Positions 33,971 to 42,869 of a stretch of DNA of 64,000 bases are shown here, in pieces. Below the pieces are notes generated by a model, which saw only the letters and a list, made by a program, of their open reading frames with translations, was not told where the DNA came from and did not search any database. Origin of the DNA: Arthrobacter sp. GMC3 (GTDB taxonomy: Bacteria > Actinomycetota > Actinomycetes > Actinomycetales > Micrococcaceae); contig NZ_PJIO01000017.1 in the NCBI RefSeq assembly GCF_002929305.1, positions 1 through 64,000 of the forward strand, read 5' to 3'. Position numbers and translations under genes: made by a program. How positions within the stretch are numbered: position 1 is the stretch's first letter; the number at the start of each line of letters is the position of its first letter.

Positions 33971-35137
33971 GTGAGCAAGAAAGTACGCATCGGCATTATC
34001 GGCCTCGGCCAGCAGGGCGGGATGTACGCGAAGTTCATCACCGACGGCATGGTACCCAACATGGAAATCGGCGCACTGTGCGACGTCGATCCGGCCAAGA
34101 AGGAAATGGCAGCTGCCACCTACCCGGATGCACCCTTCTACGATGACTACATCGCCATGATGGAAAGCGATGACGTCGACGCAATCGTCACCTGCGTTCC
34201 CCACTACCTGCACCCCGAGATGGGGATCGCCGCCCTGACTCGCGACATTCACGCCCTGGTGGAAAAGCCGGCCGGCGTCTACACCAAGCAGGTCAAGGAA
34301 CTCAATGAATTCGCGGCTACCAAGCCCGAGCTCTCCTTCGCCATCATGTTCAACCAGCGCAACAACCCGTTGTACAAGCGCCTCAAAGAGATCCTCGACG
34401 GCGGCGAGATCGGAAACATCCTGCGCACCAACTGGATCATCACCACTTGGTGGCGTCCGCAGGGCTACTACAACTCCAGCGCCTGGCGCGCAACATGGGG
34501 TGGCGAGGGCGGCGGCGTCCTAGTCAACCAGGCTCCCCACCAGCTCGACCTCTGGCAGTGGCTCTGCGGTGTGCCCAAGAGCGTCTTCTCCAAGGTGGCC
34601 TACGGTTTCCGCCGCGACATCGCCGTCGAAGATGAGGTCACTGCCTTGGTTGACTACGGCAACGGAGCCACCGGCACCTTTGTCACGGCAACCCACGACA
34701 TGGTGGGCACTGACCGCCTGGAAATCCTTGGCGACCAGGGCAAGATTGTTGTCGAGGGCAGCAAGACGGCTACAGTGACGCGGTTGAAGAAGCCCGAGCG
34801 TGAACTCAGCGAAAGCATGGGCATGGGCGACGTCATGAAACTGTTCATGGGCCAGCTGAACACCGATGACTTCTACAGCACCGAAATCATTGAGTTTGAA
34901 TCCGCCTGGGGTGGACAGCACGCGGGCGTGCTGGAAAACTTCGCCGCGAACATTCTCGACGGCACGCCTTTGCTGGCGCCCGGCTCGGACGGCATCAACG
35001 GTGTCCGCCTGGCCAACGCCATCCACCTCTCCAGTTGGAAGGGCGAGGAAGTATCCCTCGACTTCGACGAGGACGAATACTTGCAGCTTCTAAACAAGCG
35101 CATCAGCGAAGAAGGCAAATACGCCGAACGCAGTTAA
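33971..35137 (+). CDS. Gfo/Idh/MocA family oxidoreductase (2)
   Basis: A 388-residue dehydrogenase with N-terminal fingerprint IGIIGLGQQGGMYAKF, conserved Lys in LVEKPAGVYTK and HQLDLWQWLCG as the active-site His/Asp segment. Longer at the C terminus than the protein at 26469, so the two are paralogous but not recent duplicates. NAD(P)-linked oxidation or reduction of a sugar or glycoside is expected. GTG start with AAAAGGAC upstream. It is transcribed with the second isomerase and is followed by a very strong hairpin before the second LacI gene. Confidence 0.9.
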   Translation: MSKKVRIGIIGLGQQGGMYAKFITDGMVPNMEIGALCDVDPAKKEMAAATYPDAPFYDDYIAMMESDDVDAIVTCVPHYLHPEMGIAALTRDIHALVEKPAGVYTKQVKELNEFAATKPELSFAIMFNQRNNPLYKRLKEILDGGEIGNILRTNWIITTWWRPQGYYNSSAWRATWGGEGGGVLVNQAPHQLDLWQWLCGVPKSVFSKVAYGFRRDIAVEDEVTALVDYGNGATGTFVTATHDMVGTDRLEILGDQGKIVVEGSKTATVTRLKKPERELSESMGMGDVMKLFMGQLNTDDFYSTEIIEFESAWGGQHAGVLENFAANILDGTPLLAPGSDGINGVRLANAIHLSSWKGEEVSLDFDEDEYLQLLNKRISEEGKYAERS

Positions 35138-35146
35138 CGCGCAGTG

Positions 35147-35191
35147 CCGGTGTGGCCGGGCCCGTCCTCGCGGCGGGCCCGGCCACACCGG
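35147..35191 (+). terminator. 18-bp GC-rich hairpin between the dehydrogenase and LacI genes
   Basis: A perfect 18-bp stem (35147-35164 with 35174-35191, core GTGTGGCCGGGCCCG) with a 9-base loop, starting ten bases after the stop of the dehydrogenase gene. No T tract follows. It probably ends or attenuates the importer/dehydrogenase transcript. Confidence 0.8.
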
Positions 35192-35233
35192 GTTAAGATG
35201 GCCAGAGACGACGAATCTTTCAAAGAGGCCACC

Positions 35234-36286
35234 TTGAGCGATGCAATCCCAGCCGGCGACGGTGCACCAACGACCCACAGTCAGCGAAGCCACAAGGCTG
35301 CGCCAACCATCTATGACATTGCCGAGTTGGCGGGAGTTAATCCATCGACAGTTTCTCGAGCCTTGTCGAAACCGGGCAGGGTCAGCGTAAAGACGCAAAA
35401 GCGCATTGAGGATGCTGCGGCCGAACTCAACTACCGCGTCAATGTTTTCGCCAGGGCGCTTCCCACCGGGCGGACAAACACGCTGGGGTTGATCGTTTCC
35501 GACATCACGAACCCTGCCTTCTTCGACATCATCCGCGGGGCAGAGGAAGCGGCAGCGGAACGCGATTACACGTTGATGCTGGCCGAATCCACCGAGTCCG
35601 CCGAACGTGAACTAACCGTTGCCCAACGCATGGCTGCAACGGTGGACGGGATCATTCTGGCCAGCCCTCGGCTGGGCGATGAACAAATTCGCCAACTGGC
35701 CACTAACAAGCCTGTCGTAGTGGTCAACCGGCAGGTTGACTCCATTACCTCCTTGGTGGCCGACATTGATGCCGGGGTAACCGATGCGGTACGGCATTTG
35801 GCAGCCCTGGGGCACACGAAACTGGCCTATGTTGGTGGACCCGAGCAATCGTGGATGTCCAGCAGGCGGTGGGAGAGCATTCAGGCTCGGTGCGCATGGT
35901 CCTCCCTCGAGGTGTCCCTTGTGGCTGCCGGCATGCCCACGGTCGACGGCGGGTCAAAGGCTGCGACCGCCGTTCGGGCGGACGGAGCCACCGCCGTCTT
36001 CTGCTACAACGACCTGATGGCGATTGGACTGATGCGGGAGCTGCAACTGGCCGGTATCAGAGTCCCCGACGATCTGAGTATTCTGGGCTTCGACAACATC
36101 TTTGGTTCGGATTTCACCACCCCACCACTGTCAACCATCAAATCCCCGTTGCGTGAATCCGGTGGCGGCGCGGTGCGCCGGATGCTGGATGAATTGGACG
36201 GTTCTGCCAGCTCGACAATGAGTCCTGTGCTGCGCACGGAACTCGTTGTTAGGGGCTCCACGGGGCGGGTTTCGCAGGAGAAATAA
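35234..36286 (+). CDS. LacI-family transcriptional regulator (2)
   Basis: About 350 residues with HTH TIYDIAELAGVNPSTVSRAL and a sugar-binding-type effector domain (DITNPAFFDIIRGAEEA, LGFDNIFGSDF). The HTH is very close to that of the LacI protein at 24285, so both may bind the same palindrome. I prefer TTG 35234 as start, with AAGAGG five bases upstream; ATG 35198 in frame is possible but lies in the foot of the hairpin and lacks a ribosome site. The 16-bp operator copy at 36303 sits just after this gene, before uxaC, which argues for local control of the catabolic genes. Confidence 0.9.
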   Translation: MSDAIPAGDGAPTTHSQRSHKAAPTIYDIAELAGVNPSTVSRALSKPGRVSVKTQKRIEDAAAELNYRVNVFARALPTGRTNTLGLIVSDITNPAFFDIIRGAEEAAAERDYTLMLAESTESAERELTVAQRMAATVDGIILASPRLGDEQIRQLATNKPVVVVNRQVDSITSLVADIDAGVTDAVRHLAALGHTKLAYVGGPEQSWMSSRRWESIQARCAWSSLEVSLVAAGMPTVDGGSKAATAVRADGATAVFCYNDLMAIGLMRELQLAGIRVPDDLSILGFDNIFGSDFTTPPLSTIKSPLRESGGGAVRRMLDELDGSASSTMSPVLRTELVVRGSTGRVSQEK

Positions 36287-36302
36287 ATCCCAAGGCAACA
36301 TT

Positions 36303-36318
36303 TGGCAACCGGTTGACA
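36303..36318 (+). promoter_or_regulatory. LacI-type operator 3 upstream of uxaC
   Basis: TGGCAACCGGTTGACA, matching the shared palindrome with one half altered; its right end contains TTGACA (36313-36318), a good -35 box. It lies 30 bases before the uxaC start. Confidence 0.8.
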
Positions 36319-36347
36319 AAAGGCGTGGTGTGACTGACGATTGACCT

Positions 36348-37805
36348 ATGTCACAATTCCTCTCACCTCTTGCCACAAGCACCCAGGCCGTTGTTGACGC
36401 CGAGCCTTCCCTGGCCGCCGACCCGGACCGTCTGCTCCCCGCCGATCCCGGCACCCGAAGCATTGCCCGCGATTTGTTGGCACGGGTAGAAGATCTGCCC
36501 ATCATCTCTCCGCATGGCCATGTTGACGCCGCCATGCTAGAGCTCGACACCCCGTTCCCGGACCCTGCAACGTTGCTGGTCAGTCCGGACCACTACGTCA
36601 CCCGTCTCATTCACGCCAGCGGCGTGCCTTTAGAAAGGCTGCGCATGGGCGGCACCACAGCCGTGGAACCCCGCGAGACGTGGCGCGAATTTGCCAAGGC
36701 CTGGCCCTTGTTTGACGGCACTGCCTCCGGCTACTGGATGCGCGATTCCTTCGAAAACGTCTTTGGCCTGAGCGCCGAGCCCTCAGCGGAGAACGCCGAC
36801 GCGCTTTTCGATGAACTCGACGCCAAGCTCAAGAGCCCGGCATACCGTCCCCGCCAGCTGTTCAAGGACTTCAACATCGAGGTCCTGGCCACCACTGACG
36901 ACCCCCTGGACAACTTGGCGCCGCACGCGGCCATCGCCAAGGACCCCACGTTCACCGGCCGGGTGCTCCCCACCTTCCGCCCCGACGCATACATCAAGTT
37001 CGCCGCAGCTGGATGGGCCGAGCGTGTGCAGAAGCTGATCGAGACGGCCGGCGACGGCGTGAGCGGTTACGCCGGTTATATCCGCGCCATGGAAAACCGC
37101 CGCCAATACTTCGTTGAACACGGAGCCGTCTCCGCCGACCACGGATCCCGTACGGCAGCAACACTGCGCCTGACAGACTCACAAGCGCAGGAGCTGTTCG
37201 AGAAGGCCCGCCGCGGCGAGGCCACAGCGGCAGACGCCGACGTCTTCGAAGCACACATGATGTACCAGATGGCCCGCATGTCGGTGGCCGACGGCTTGGT
37301 TATGACCATCCATCCCGGCGTCTTCCGCAACCACCACACGGAATCGTTCAAGAACTTCGGTGCCGATACCGGTCACGACATCCCCTTCGCCGTCAGCTAC
37401 ACGGAGGCACTGCGGCCCATGCTTGAGGACTTTGGCACCGCGCCTGGTTTCCATTTCATCCCGTTCACTATTGACGAGACCGTGTTTTCACGCGAGATTG
37501 CACCTCTGGCAGGCTTCTATCCTTCCGTTTTCATCGGCGCACCCTGGTGGTTCCTGGACGCCCCGGACGCCATGTTGCGCTTCCGCTCTGCTGTCACCGA
37601 AACCGCAGGATTCTCCCGATCCTCCGGCTTCATTGATGACACCCGCGCATTCTGCTCCATCCCCGCACGGCACAACACCTCGCGCCGCATCGAGGCGAGC
37701 TTCCTGGCCCGTCTGGTGGCAGAACGCCGTGTCAGCGAAAAGCGCGCCCACGAAATCATCGTCGATATCGTCGACGCCGCACCACGGAGGGCCTTCAAGC
37801 TATGA
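36348..37805 (+). CDS. uxaC: Glucuronate isomerase
   Basis: A 485-residue uronate isomerase that converts D-glucuronate to D-fructuronate (and galacturonate to tagaturonate). The amidohydrolase-type HGHVD motif (IISPHGHVDAAML) near residue 54, VLATTDDPLDNL and the late IGAPWWFLDAP segment are family signatures. It is the first step of cytosolic hexuronate breakdown. The gene follows the operator by 30 bases and overlaps the downstream fructuronate reductase by four bases (ATGA), so the pathway steps are translationally coupled. Confidence 0.95.
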   Translation: MSQFLSPLATSTQAVVDAEPSLAADPDRLLPADPGTRSIARDLLARVEDLPIISPHGHVDAAMLELDTPFPDPATLLVSPDHYVTRLIHASGVPLERLRMGGTTAVEPRETWREFAKAWPLFDGTASGYWMRDSFENVFGLSAEPSAENADALFDELDAKLKSPAYRPRQLFKDFNIEVLATTDDPLDNLAPHAAIAKDPTFTGRVLPTFRPDAYIKFAAAGWAERVQKLIETAGDGVSGYAGYIRAMENRRQYFVEHGAVSADHGSRTAATLRLTDSQAQELFEKARRGEATAADADVFEAHMMYQMARMSVADGLVMTIHPGVFRNHHTESFKNFGADTGHDIPFAVSYTEALRPMLEDFGTAPGFHFIPFTIDETVFSREIAPLAGFYPSVFIGAPWWFLDAPDAMLRFRSAVTETAGFSRSSGFIDDTRAFCSIPARHNTSRRIEASFLARLVAERRVSEKRAHEIIVDIVDAAPRRAFKL

Positions 37806-39220
37806 GCACACAAACCACCGCCGTGGCCCTGAACCGTTCCACCGCCAGGACGGCCCCTGCCGCCCCGGTCCGCATAGTCCACCTGGGATTAGGTGCCTTT
37901 CACAGGGCGCATCAAGCCTGGTACACCCAGCACGCCAGCGACGGCGCCCAATGGGGGATCGCGGCCTTCACCGGACGCCGTCCGGACGCCGCGCTTGCCC
38001 TTGCTGCCCAGGATGGGCTGTATACGCTCATAGAACGCGGTGAAAACGCCGACACTTTTGAGCTCATGACCAGCATTGTCCAGGCCCACGATGGTGCCGA
38101 CGTTGCTGCGCTGGCCCGGTTGGTGGCGGCTCCCAGCACTGCTGTCATCACCTTGACAATCACCGAGGCCGCCTACAACCTTGGCGCAGACGGGACACTG
38201 GACACCGGCAGTCCGGCGGTCGTCGGCGACATTGCCGTGATCGCCGCCGGCCTTGCACACCCGGATGCGGACACCACGGCCTGGGCCGTTACGGCGGCCG
38301 GGCGGGTGGTTCAGGCTCTTGCGGCACGGCGTCACAGTGCCGCGGGCCCCATCGCCGTGGTCTCCTGCGACAACCTTGCACACAATGGGGAAGCCGCCAG
38401 GGAGGCAATCGTGTCGCTGGCCGCCGCGGCTGATGCGGGACTTGCGGCATGGATTCAGTCCAATGTCAGCTTTGTTGGCACCTCCATTGACAGGATCACC
38501 CCTCGAACCACTGAGGCGGAGATCGACCTGGTGGCCGCGGAAAGCGGTTTCGCGGACTCCTCCCCAGTCGTAACGGAGCCCTTTAGCGACTGGGTTCTCA
38601 GCGGAGAATTCCCAGCGGGCCGTCCCGACTGGGGCAGCGCTGGTGCGGTTTTCGTCAACGACATTGTGCCTTTTGAAAACAGGAAGCTGTGGCTGCTCAA
38701 CGGCGCCCATTCACTCATGGCCTATGCCGGTCAGTTGCGTGGACATCAAACCGTGGCCCAGGCTTTGTCGGATCCAGTCTGTGCAGGCTGGATCACAGAA
38801 TTCTGGGACGAGGCCGAACGCAACCTTCCTTCCGAAGGTCTGGGAGTTCCCGCCTACCGGGCTGCCCTGCTGGGGCGCTTTAGCAATGCCAGGATCGCAC
38901 ACCACCTGGCTCAGATTGCCATGGACGGATCCAACAAACTGCGCATGCGTGCAGTCCCCGTTTACAAGGCTGAACGGACCGCCGGCCGGTCGGGTCAGGG
39001 CGCGTTGCGCATGATCGCGGCATGGGTGGCGTTCCTGCGCCGTGAACATGAGCTGCGGAACGCTATCGCCGACGCCGGTGCCACGGAACTTTCCGTGGCG
39101 CTGCAACTACCGCAGGGAGAAGACACGGCCGCCCTGCTCGCCGTACTGGACGCGGAGCTGGCTGGCGATCCCGAAGTGCTTTCTGCCTTGGCGGCAGAAG
39201 TGGCCCGGATGCAGGCGTAG
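37802..39220 (+). CDS. uxuB: Mannitol dehydrogenase family protein, probable fructuronate reductase
   Basis: A 472-residue long-chain polyol dehydrogenase. The N-terminal IVHLGLGAFHRAHQAWY is the nucleotide-binding region; KLWLLNGAHSLMAYAG and a late GSNKLRMRAVPVY resemble the catalytic Lys/Asn/His segment of the family. Position directly after uxaC argues that it reduces D-fructuronate to D-mannonate with NADH; mannitol or altronate dehydrogenase activity is possible from sequence alone. It ends before a strong terminator. Confidence 0.87.
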   Translation: MSTQTTAVALNRSTARTAPAAPVRIVHLGLGAFHRAHQAWYTQHASDGAQWGIAAFTGRRPDAALALAAQDGLYTLIERGENADTFELMTSIVQAHDGADVAALARLVAAPSTAVITLTITEAAYNLGADGTLDTGSPAVVGDIAVIAAGLAHPDADTTAWAVTAAGRVVQALAARRHSAAGPIAVVSCDNLAHNGEAAREAIVSLAAAADAGLAAWIQSNVSFVGTSIDRITPRTTEAEIDLVAAESGFADSSPVVTEPFSDWVLSGEFPAGRPDWGSAGAVFVNDIVPFENRKLWLLNGAHSLMAYAGQLRGHQTVAQALSDPVCAGWITEFWDEAERNLPSEGLGVPAYRAALLGRFSNARIAHHLAQIAMDGSNKLRMRAVPVYKAERTAGRSGQGALRMIAAWVAFLRREHELRNAIADAGATELSVALQLPQGEDTAALLAVLDAELAGDPEVLSALAAEVARMQA

Positions 39221-39252
39221 CCCCTGTCGCGCCGACCTGGCGCCGTTGTTGC

Positions 39253-39295
39253 GGGGTGCCCGCCACCGATGATTTTGATCGGCGGCGGGCACCCC
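39253..39295 (+). terminator. Intrinsic terminator after uxuB
   Basis: A 12-bp outer stem, GGGGTGCCCGCC (39253-39264) / GGCGGGCACCCC (39284-39295), and an inner CCGAT/ATCGG stem, followed by TTT. It begins 33 bases after the uxuB stop. Confidence 0.8.
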
Positions 39296-39329
39296 TTTGC
39301 CATCTGCCAAAGAAGTATGACAAATGATG

Positions 39330-39345
39330 TGGCAAGCGGTTGCCA
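39330..39345 (+). promoter_or_regulatory. LacI-type operator 4 upstream of uidA
   Basis: TGGCAAGCGGTTGCCA, a full match to the shared palindrome except one central position. It lies about 120 bases before the beta-glucuronidase start and follows the uxuB terminator, so a new promoter begins here. Confidence 0.82.
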
Positions 39346-39465
39346 ATGATGGCTTTTGGTGGTTTACTTCTTAGTAACGCACCTCACAGCGGACAGGCTT
39401 TAGAAGTCCGTTTTGCTGGTGAGAAAAGTCCAACGATGCACTTCTCCAAGGAGTAAAAAGCAGCC

Positions 39466-41250
39466 ATGAAACCCCAGAACAATGCCACCCGTGAACTCGT
39501 CAACCTGGATGGGCTTTTTGCCTTCAAAGTTGACTTTGATCGTGCGGGACTGGGCGAAAAATGGTATGAGAAGCCGCTGGAAACGAAACTTGAAATTGGT
39601 GTACCCGCCAGCTACAACGACTTGTTCTCGGATCAGGCCATTCGGGATCATGTGGGCTATGTCTGGTACCAGCGCGAGGTCCATGTTCCCCGCGGCTGGG
39701 ACGGATCACGGATCTTTGTTCGCCTGGATGCAGCCACCCACGAGGGTCTGGTGTACGTCAACGACAAGCAGGTGGCACACCATATTGGCGGCTACTTGCC
39801 CTTTGAAGCGGACGTCACAGATCATGTCCGCGCGGGGGAGTCGTTCCGCCTGACTATCGCTGTGAACAACGAGCTAACCCAGGCAACCATCCCCCCGGGA
39901 TCCATCGAGGTCACCGCGGACGGCCGGCGCCAGCAAAAATACCTGCACGACTTCTACAACTATGCAGGCTTGCACCGCTCCGTGTGGCTGTTCAGGGTTC
40001 CGGCCGTTCGCGTCGAGGACGTCACGGTTGTCACCGGCTTTGAGGCGTCCACGGGAAGCGTTGACTACGCCGTCGAGCTCACAGGGGCCACGAGCGATCA
40101 CAGCGTTTCCGCCACTCTCATGGACGCCGCTGGCACCCAGGTGGCCACAGCGGAAGGCGCCGCTGGCACCCTCTCCATTGCCGACGTCGTCCTCTGGCAG
40201 CCGGGCGCGGCCTACCTCTACACACTCACCGTGGAAGTCCACGCCGACGGCCAACTCGTTGACAGCTACTCGCTGCCGGTTGGTGTGCGCACAGTAGAAG
40301 TCCGGGGTCACCAGTTCCTGATCAACAACGAACCTTTCCACTTCACCGGCTTCGGCATGCACGAGGACCACATCACCATCGGCAAGGGCCACAACAACGC
40401 CGCCATGGTCAACGACTTTGAACTCCTTGACTGGATTGGCGCCAACTCCTTCAGGACCTCGCACTACCCCTACGCCGAAGAAGTTATGGACTTCGCCGAC
40501 CGCCACGGAATCGTGGTCATTGACGAAACCCCCGCCGTTGGCCTGCACCTGGGCTTCGCAGCTGTCCTTGGCGGCCTGCCGCGCAAAACCTATGAAGAAG
40601 GCGGTATTGACGACGCCGTCTCGGCCAGCCACCGCCAGGTCATCACCGACCTGGTCAAGCGGGACAAGAACCACCCCTGTGTGGTGCTGTGGAGCATTGC
40701 CAACGAGCCCAACGGGGCCGAGGAAGGTGCGCGGGAGTACTTTGGCCCACTGGTGGACCTCACCCGTGAACTGGATCCGACCCGCCCGGTGGGCTACGTC
40801 AACGTCATGTTTGACACCCCTGACAAGTGCATCATCGCCGATCTCTTCGATGTCATCATGCTCAACCGCTACTACGGGTGGTACCTGAGCACCGGAGACC
40901 TGAAGACCGCCGAGCAGCAGCTCGAGGGCGAACTGAATGCCTGGGCGAAGCTGCACAACAAGCCCATCATCATGACCGAGTACGGCGCAGACACCCAGCC
41001 TGGTCTGCATTCCATCTACGACCAGCCGTGGAGCGAGGAATACCAGGCCAAATTCCTTGACATGTACCACGCCGTCTTTGACCGCGTCGAAGCTGTAGTG
41101 GGGGAGCAGGTCTGGAACTTTGCAGACTTCCAAACCTCCAACGGCATCATGCGCGTGGACGGCAACAAAAAGGGTGTGTTCACCCGTGACCGCCGCCCCA
41201 AGGCGGCCGCCTTCGCACTCCGCCGCCGCTGGCGCGCCGGACAGAACTAG
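39466..41250 (+). CDS. uidA: Beta-glucuronidase, GH2
   Basis: A 594-residue GH2 enzyme hydrolysing beta-D-glucuronides to glucuronate and an aglycone. It aligns with E. coli GUS throughout: N-terminal TRELVNLDGLFAFKVD, HDFFNYAGLHRSV-like middle (HDFYNYAGLHRSV), the acid/base Glu at 414 (SIANEPNG), the nucleophile Glu at 505 (MTEYGAD), and the N567-x-K569 pair in GNKKG that recognises the glucuronate carboxylate. No signal peptide, so it is cytoplasmic and needs an importer. It is preceded by operator 4 and followed by the GPH symporter gene. Confidence 0.96.
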   Translation: MKPQNNATRELVNLDGLFAFKVDFDRAGLGEKWYEKPLETKLEIGVPASYNDLFSDQAIRDHVGYVWYQREVHVPRGWDGSRIFVRLDAATHEGLVYVNDKQVAHHIGGYLPFEADVTDHVRAGESFRLTIAVNNELTQATIPPGSIEVTADGRRQQKYLHDFYNYAGLHRSVWLFRVPAVRVEDVTVVTGFEASTGSVDYAVELTGATSDHSVSATLMDAAGTQVATAEGAAGTLSIADVVLWQPGAAYLYTLTVEVHADGQLVDSYSLPVGVRTVEVRGHQFLINNEPFHFTGFGMHEDHITIGKGHNNAAMVNDFELLDWIGANSFRTSHYPYAEEVMDFADRHGIVVIDETPAVGLHLGFAAVLGGLPRKTYEEGGIDDAVSASHRQVITDLVKRDKNHPCVVLWSIANEPNGAEEGAREYFGPLVDLTRELDPTRPVGYVNVMFDTPDKCIIADLFDVIMLNRYYGWYLSTGDLKTAEQQLEGELNAWAKLHNKPIIMTEYGADTQPGLHSIYDQPWSEEYQAKFLDMYHAVFDRVEAVVGEQVWNFADFQTSNGIMRVDGNKKGVFTRDRRPKAAAFALRRRWRAGQN

Positions 41251-41325
41251 CCGCGCAGCACACTTCCACACTCGCATCGGGGCCCATCCATCACTGGGGC
41301 AAATGATATAGGAACAAGAGTCACC

Positions 41326-42810
41326 ATGAAGCAAGATTTCGCACCAACGGCAGGGTCATCCCTGCAGGAGAAGCCACCCGTGGCACCTCTGCGCAAACTC
41401 AGCATCGTCGGCTATGGCGCCGGAGATGCCGCCAATAACCTGGCGTTCACCACCGCCACCATGTTCTTGTTGCTGTACTACACGGACGTGGCTGGCATCG
41501 GTGCCGCCGCGGCAGGTACCCTGCTCCTGGTGGTACGAGTCTTCGACGCCTTTGCCGACGTTCTGGCCGGGCGAATCGTGGACAAGACCTACCACAAGAA
41601 GTTGGGCAAGTTCCGTCCTTTCATCATGTTTGGATCCGTCCCGCTGCTCCTGCTGAGCGTGGCTACCTTCTCGATTCCCCAAATTGGGGAATCGGGGATG
41701 CTGATCTGGGCCTACGTCAGCTACACGCTGCTGGGGTTGGCCTACAGCTTCGTGAACATACCCTTCGGTTCGCTGGCCGGTGCCATGACCCAAAGCTCTT
41801 CGGAACGGGCAAAACTCGCCAGCGCACGAACCATCGGTGCCGTGGCGGTGGGATCCTTCCTGGGCATCTTCATTGCTCCCTTGATGAAGGGTGGGGAGAA
41901 TCTCCAGCCCCTCTTCACCACGTTGACCATCATCTTTGCCGTAGTGGGCACCGGGCTCTACATGTTCACGGTGTTCACCACCAAGGAACGCGTGGTCCGC
42001 GAGGTTCCCAAGGTGACCCTGAAGCAGAGCCTGGGCACGCTCAAGGGCAACAAGCCACTGCTGCTGCTATGCATCAGCTCCTTCTTGTTCCTCACCGGGC
42101 AGCTGGCCGTCGGCTCCATCCAGATCTACTACTTCCGCGACGTCCTGCACTCCCTGCCCCTCTACGCGGTCATGTCCATAGTCCAAATCGTGATGACCTT
42201 CGGGCTGGCCGCTATGCTGCCCCGGCTGGTCGCCAAGTTTGGCAAGAAGCGAAACTACCTCGCGGCGGCGGCCCTGATGGCCGTTGGTGGGCTTGTGGTC
42301 TTCCTAGCCCCGGCCAGCATGGTGTGGCTTGCCTTCACTGGTGTACTCGTTAGCCAGCTTGGCGTCCTGCTGCTGAGCATGGTGGTCTGGGCCTTGGAAG
42401 CTGACACCGTGGAATACGGCGAATGGAATACCGGTGTTCGCTCGGAAGGCATCACCTACGCCCTCTTCTCCTTCACCCGAAAGACCGGCCAGGCAGTCGG
42501 CGGCGCGCTTGCCGCCTACGCCTTGGCCTGGGGTGGCTATGTTTCAGGAGGAGTGGCCCAAAGCGATCACGCAATCCTAGGCATCAGGGCAGGCGCTGGA
42601 CTGCTGCCCATGGTCTTCTCAATCCTGGCCCTGGTCATCATGCTGGCCTACCCGTTGACGGATGCCAAGCACAAGGAGATTGTCCACGAGATCACGGCCC
42701 GGCGCGCGGTGCGCCTCGACGCCGCACTCGCCGAACGCGATGCCCAGGACAAGCAGCAGGGCCCAGCCGATCCGGACTCAACTGGCCCCGAGAAACCAGG
42801 CACTGACTAG
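41326..42810 (+). CDS. GPH-family glycoside/hexuronide:cation symporter
   Basis: A 494-residue twelve-helix transporter of the MFS-related GPH family (MelB/UidB/XynB type). The N-terminal GYGAGDAANNLAFTTATMF and RVFDAFADVLAGRIVDKT segments (with the cation-site Asp residues) and the DTVEYGEWNTGVRSEG motif are hallmarks. Placement just after uidA makes a glucuronide importer the best guess, by analogy with E. coli UidB. The last 30 residues are a low-complexity hydrophilic tail. RBS-like GGAACAAGAG before the ATG is weak. Confidence 0.9.
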   Translation: MKQDFAPTAGSSLQEKPPVAPLRKLSIVGYGAGDAANNLAFTTATMFLLLYYTDVAGIGAAAAGTLLLVVRVFDAFADVLAGRIVDKTYHKKLGKFRPFIMFGSVPLLLLSVATFSIPQIGESGMLIWAYVSYTLLGLAYSFVNIPFGSLAGAMTQSSSERAKLASARTIGAVAVGSFLGIFIAPLMKGGENLQPLFTTLTIIFAVVGTGLYMFTVFTTKERVVREVPKVTLKQSLGTLKGNKPLLLLCISSFLFLTGQLAVGSIQIYYFRDVLHSLPLYAVMSIVQIVMTFGLAAMLPRLVAKFGKKRNYLAAAALMAVGGLVVFLAPASMVWLAFTGVLVSQLGVLLLSMVVWALEADTVEYGEWNTGVRSEGITYALFSFTRKTGQAVGGALAAYALAWGGYVSGGVAQSDHAILGIRAGAGLLPMVFSILALVIMLAYPLTDAKHKEIVHEITARRAVRLDAALAERDAQDKQQGPADPDSTGPEKPGTD

Positions 42811-42869
42811 AACAGTCGGCGCAACACTTAGTTTTACCTCACCTATCCCCATCACGGAAGGAACTCCTC

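Noticed and set aside
39874..41334. Long open frame of 486 codons on the minus strand opposite uidA
   Set aside because: Shadow of the well-supported beta-glucuronidase, no ribosome site and no recognisable domain.
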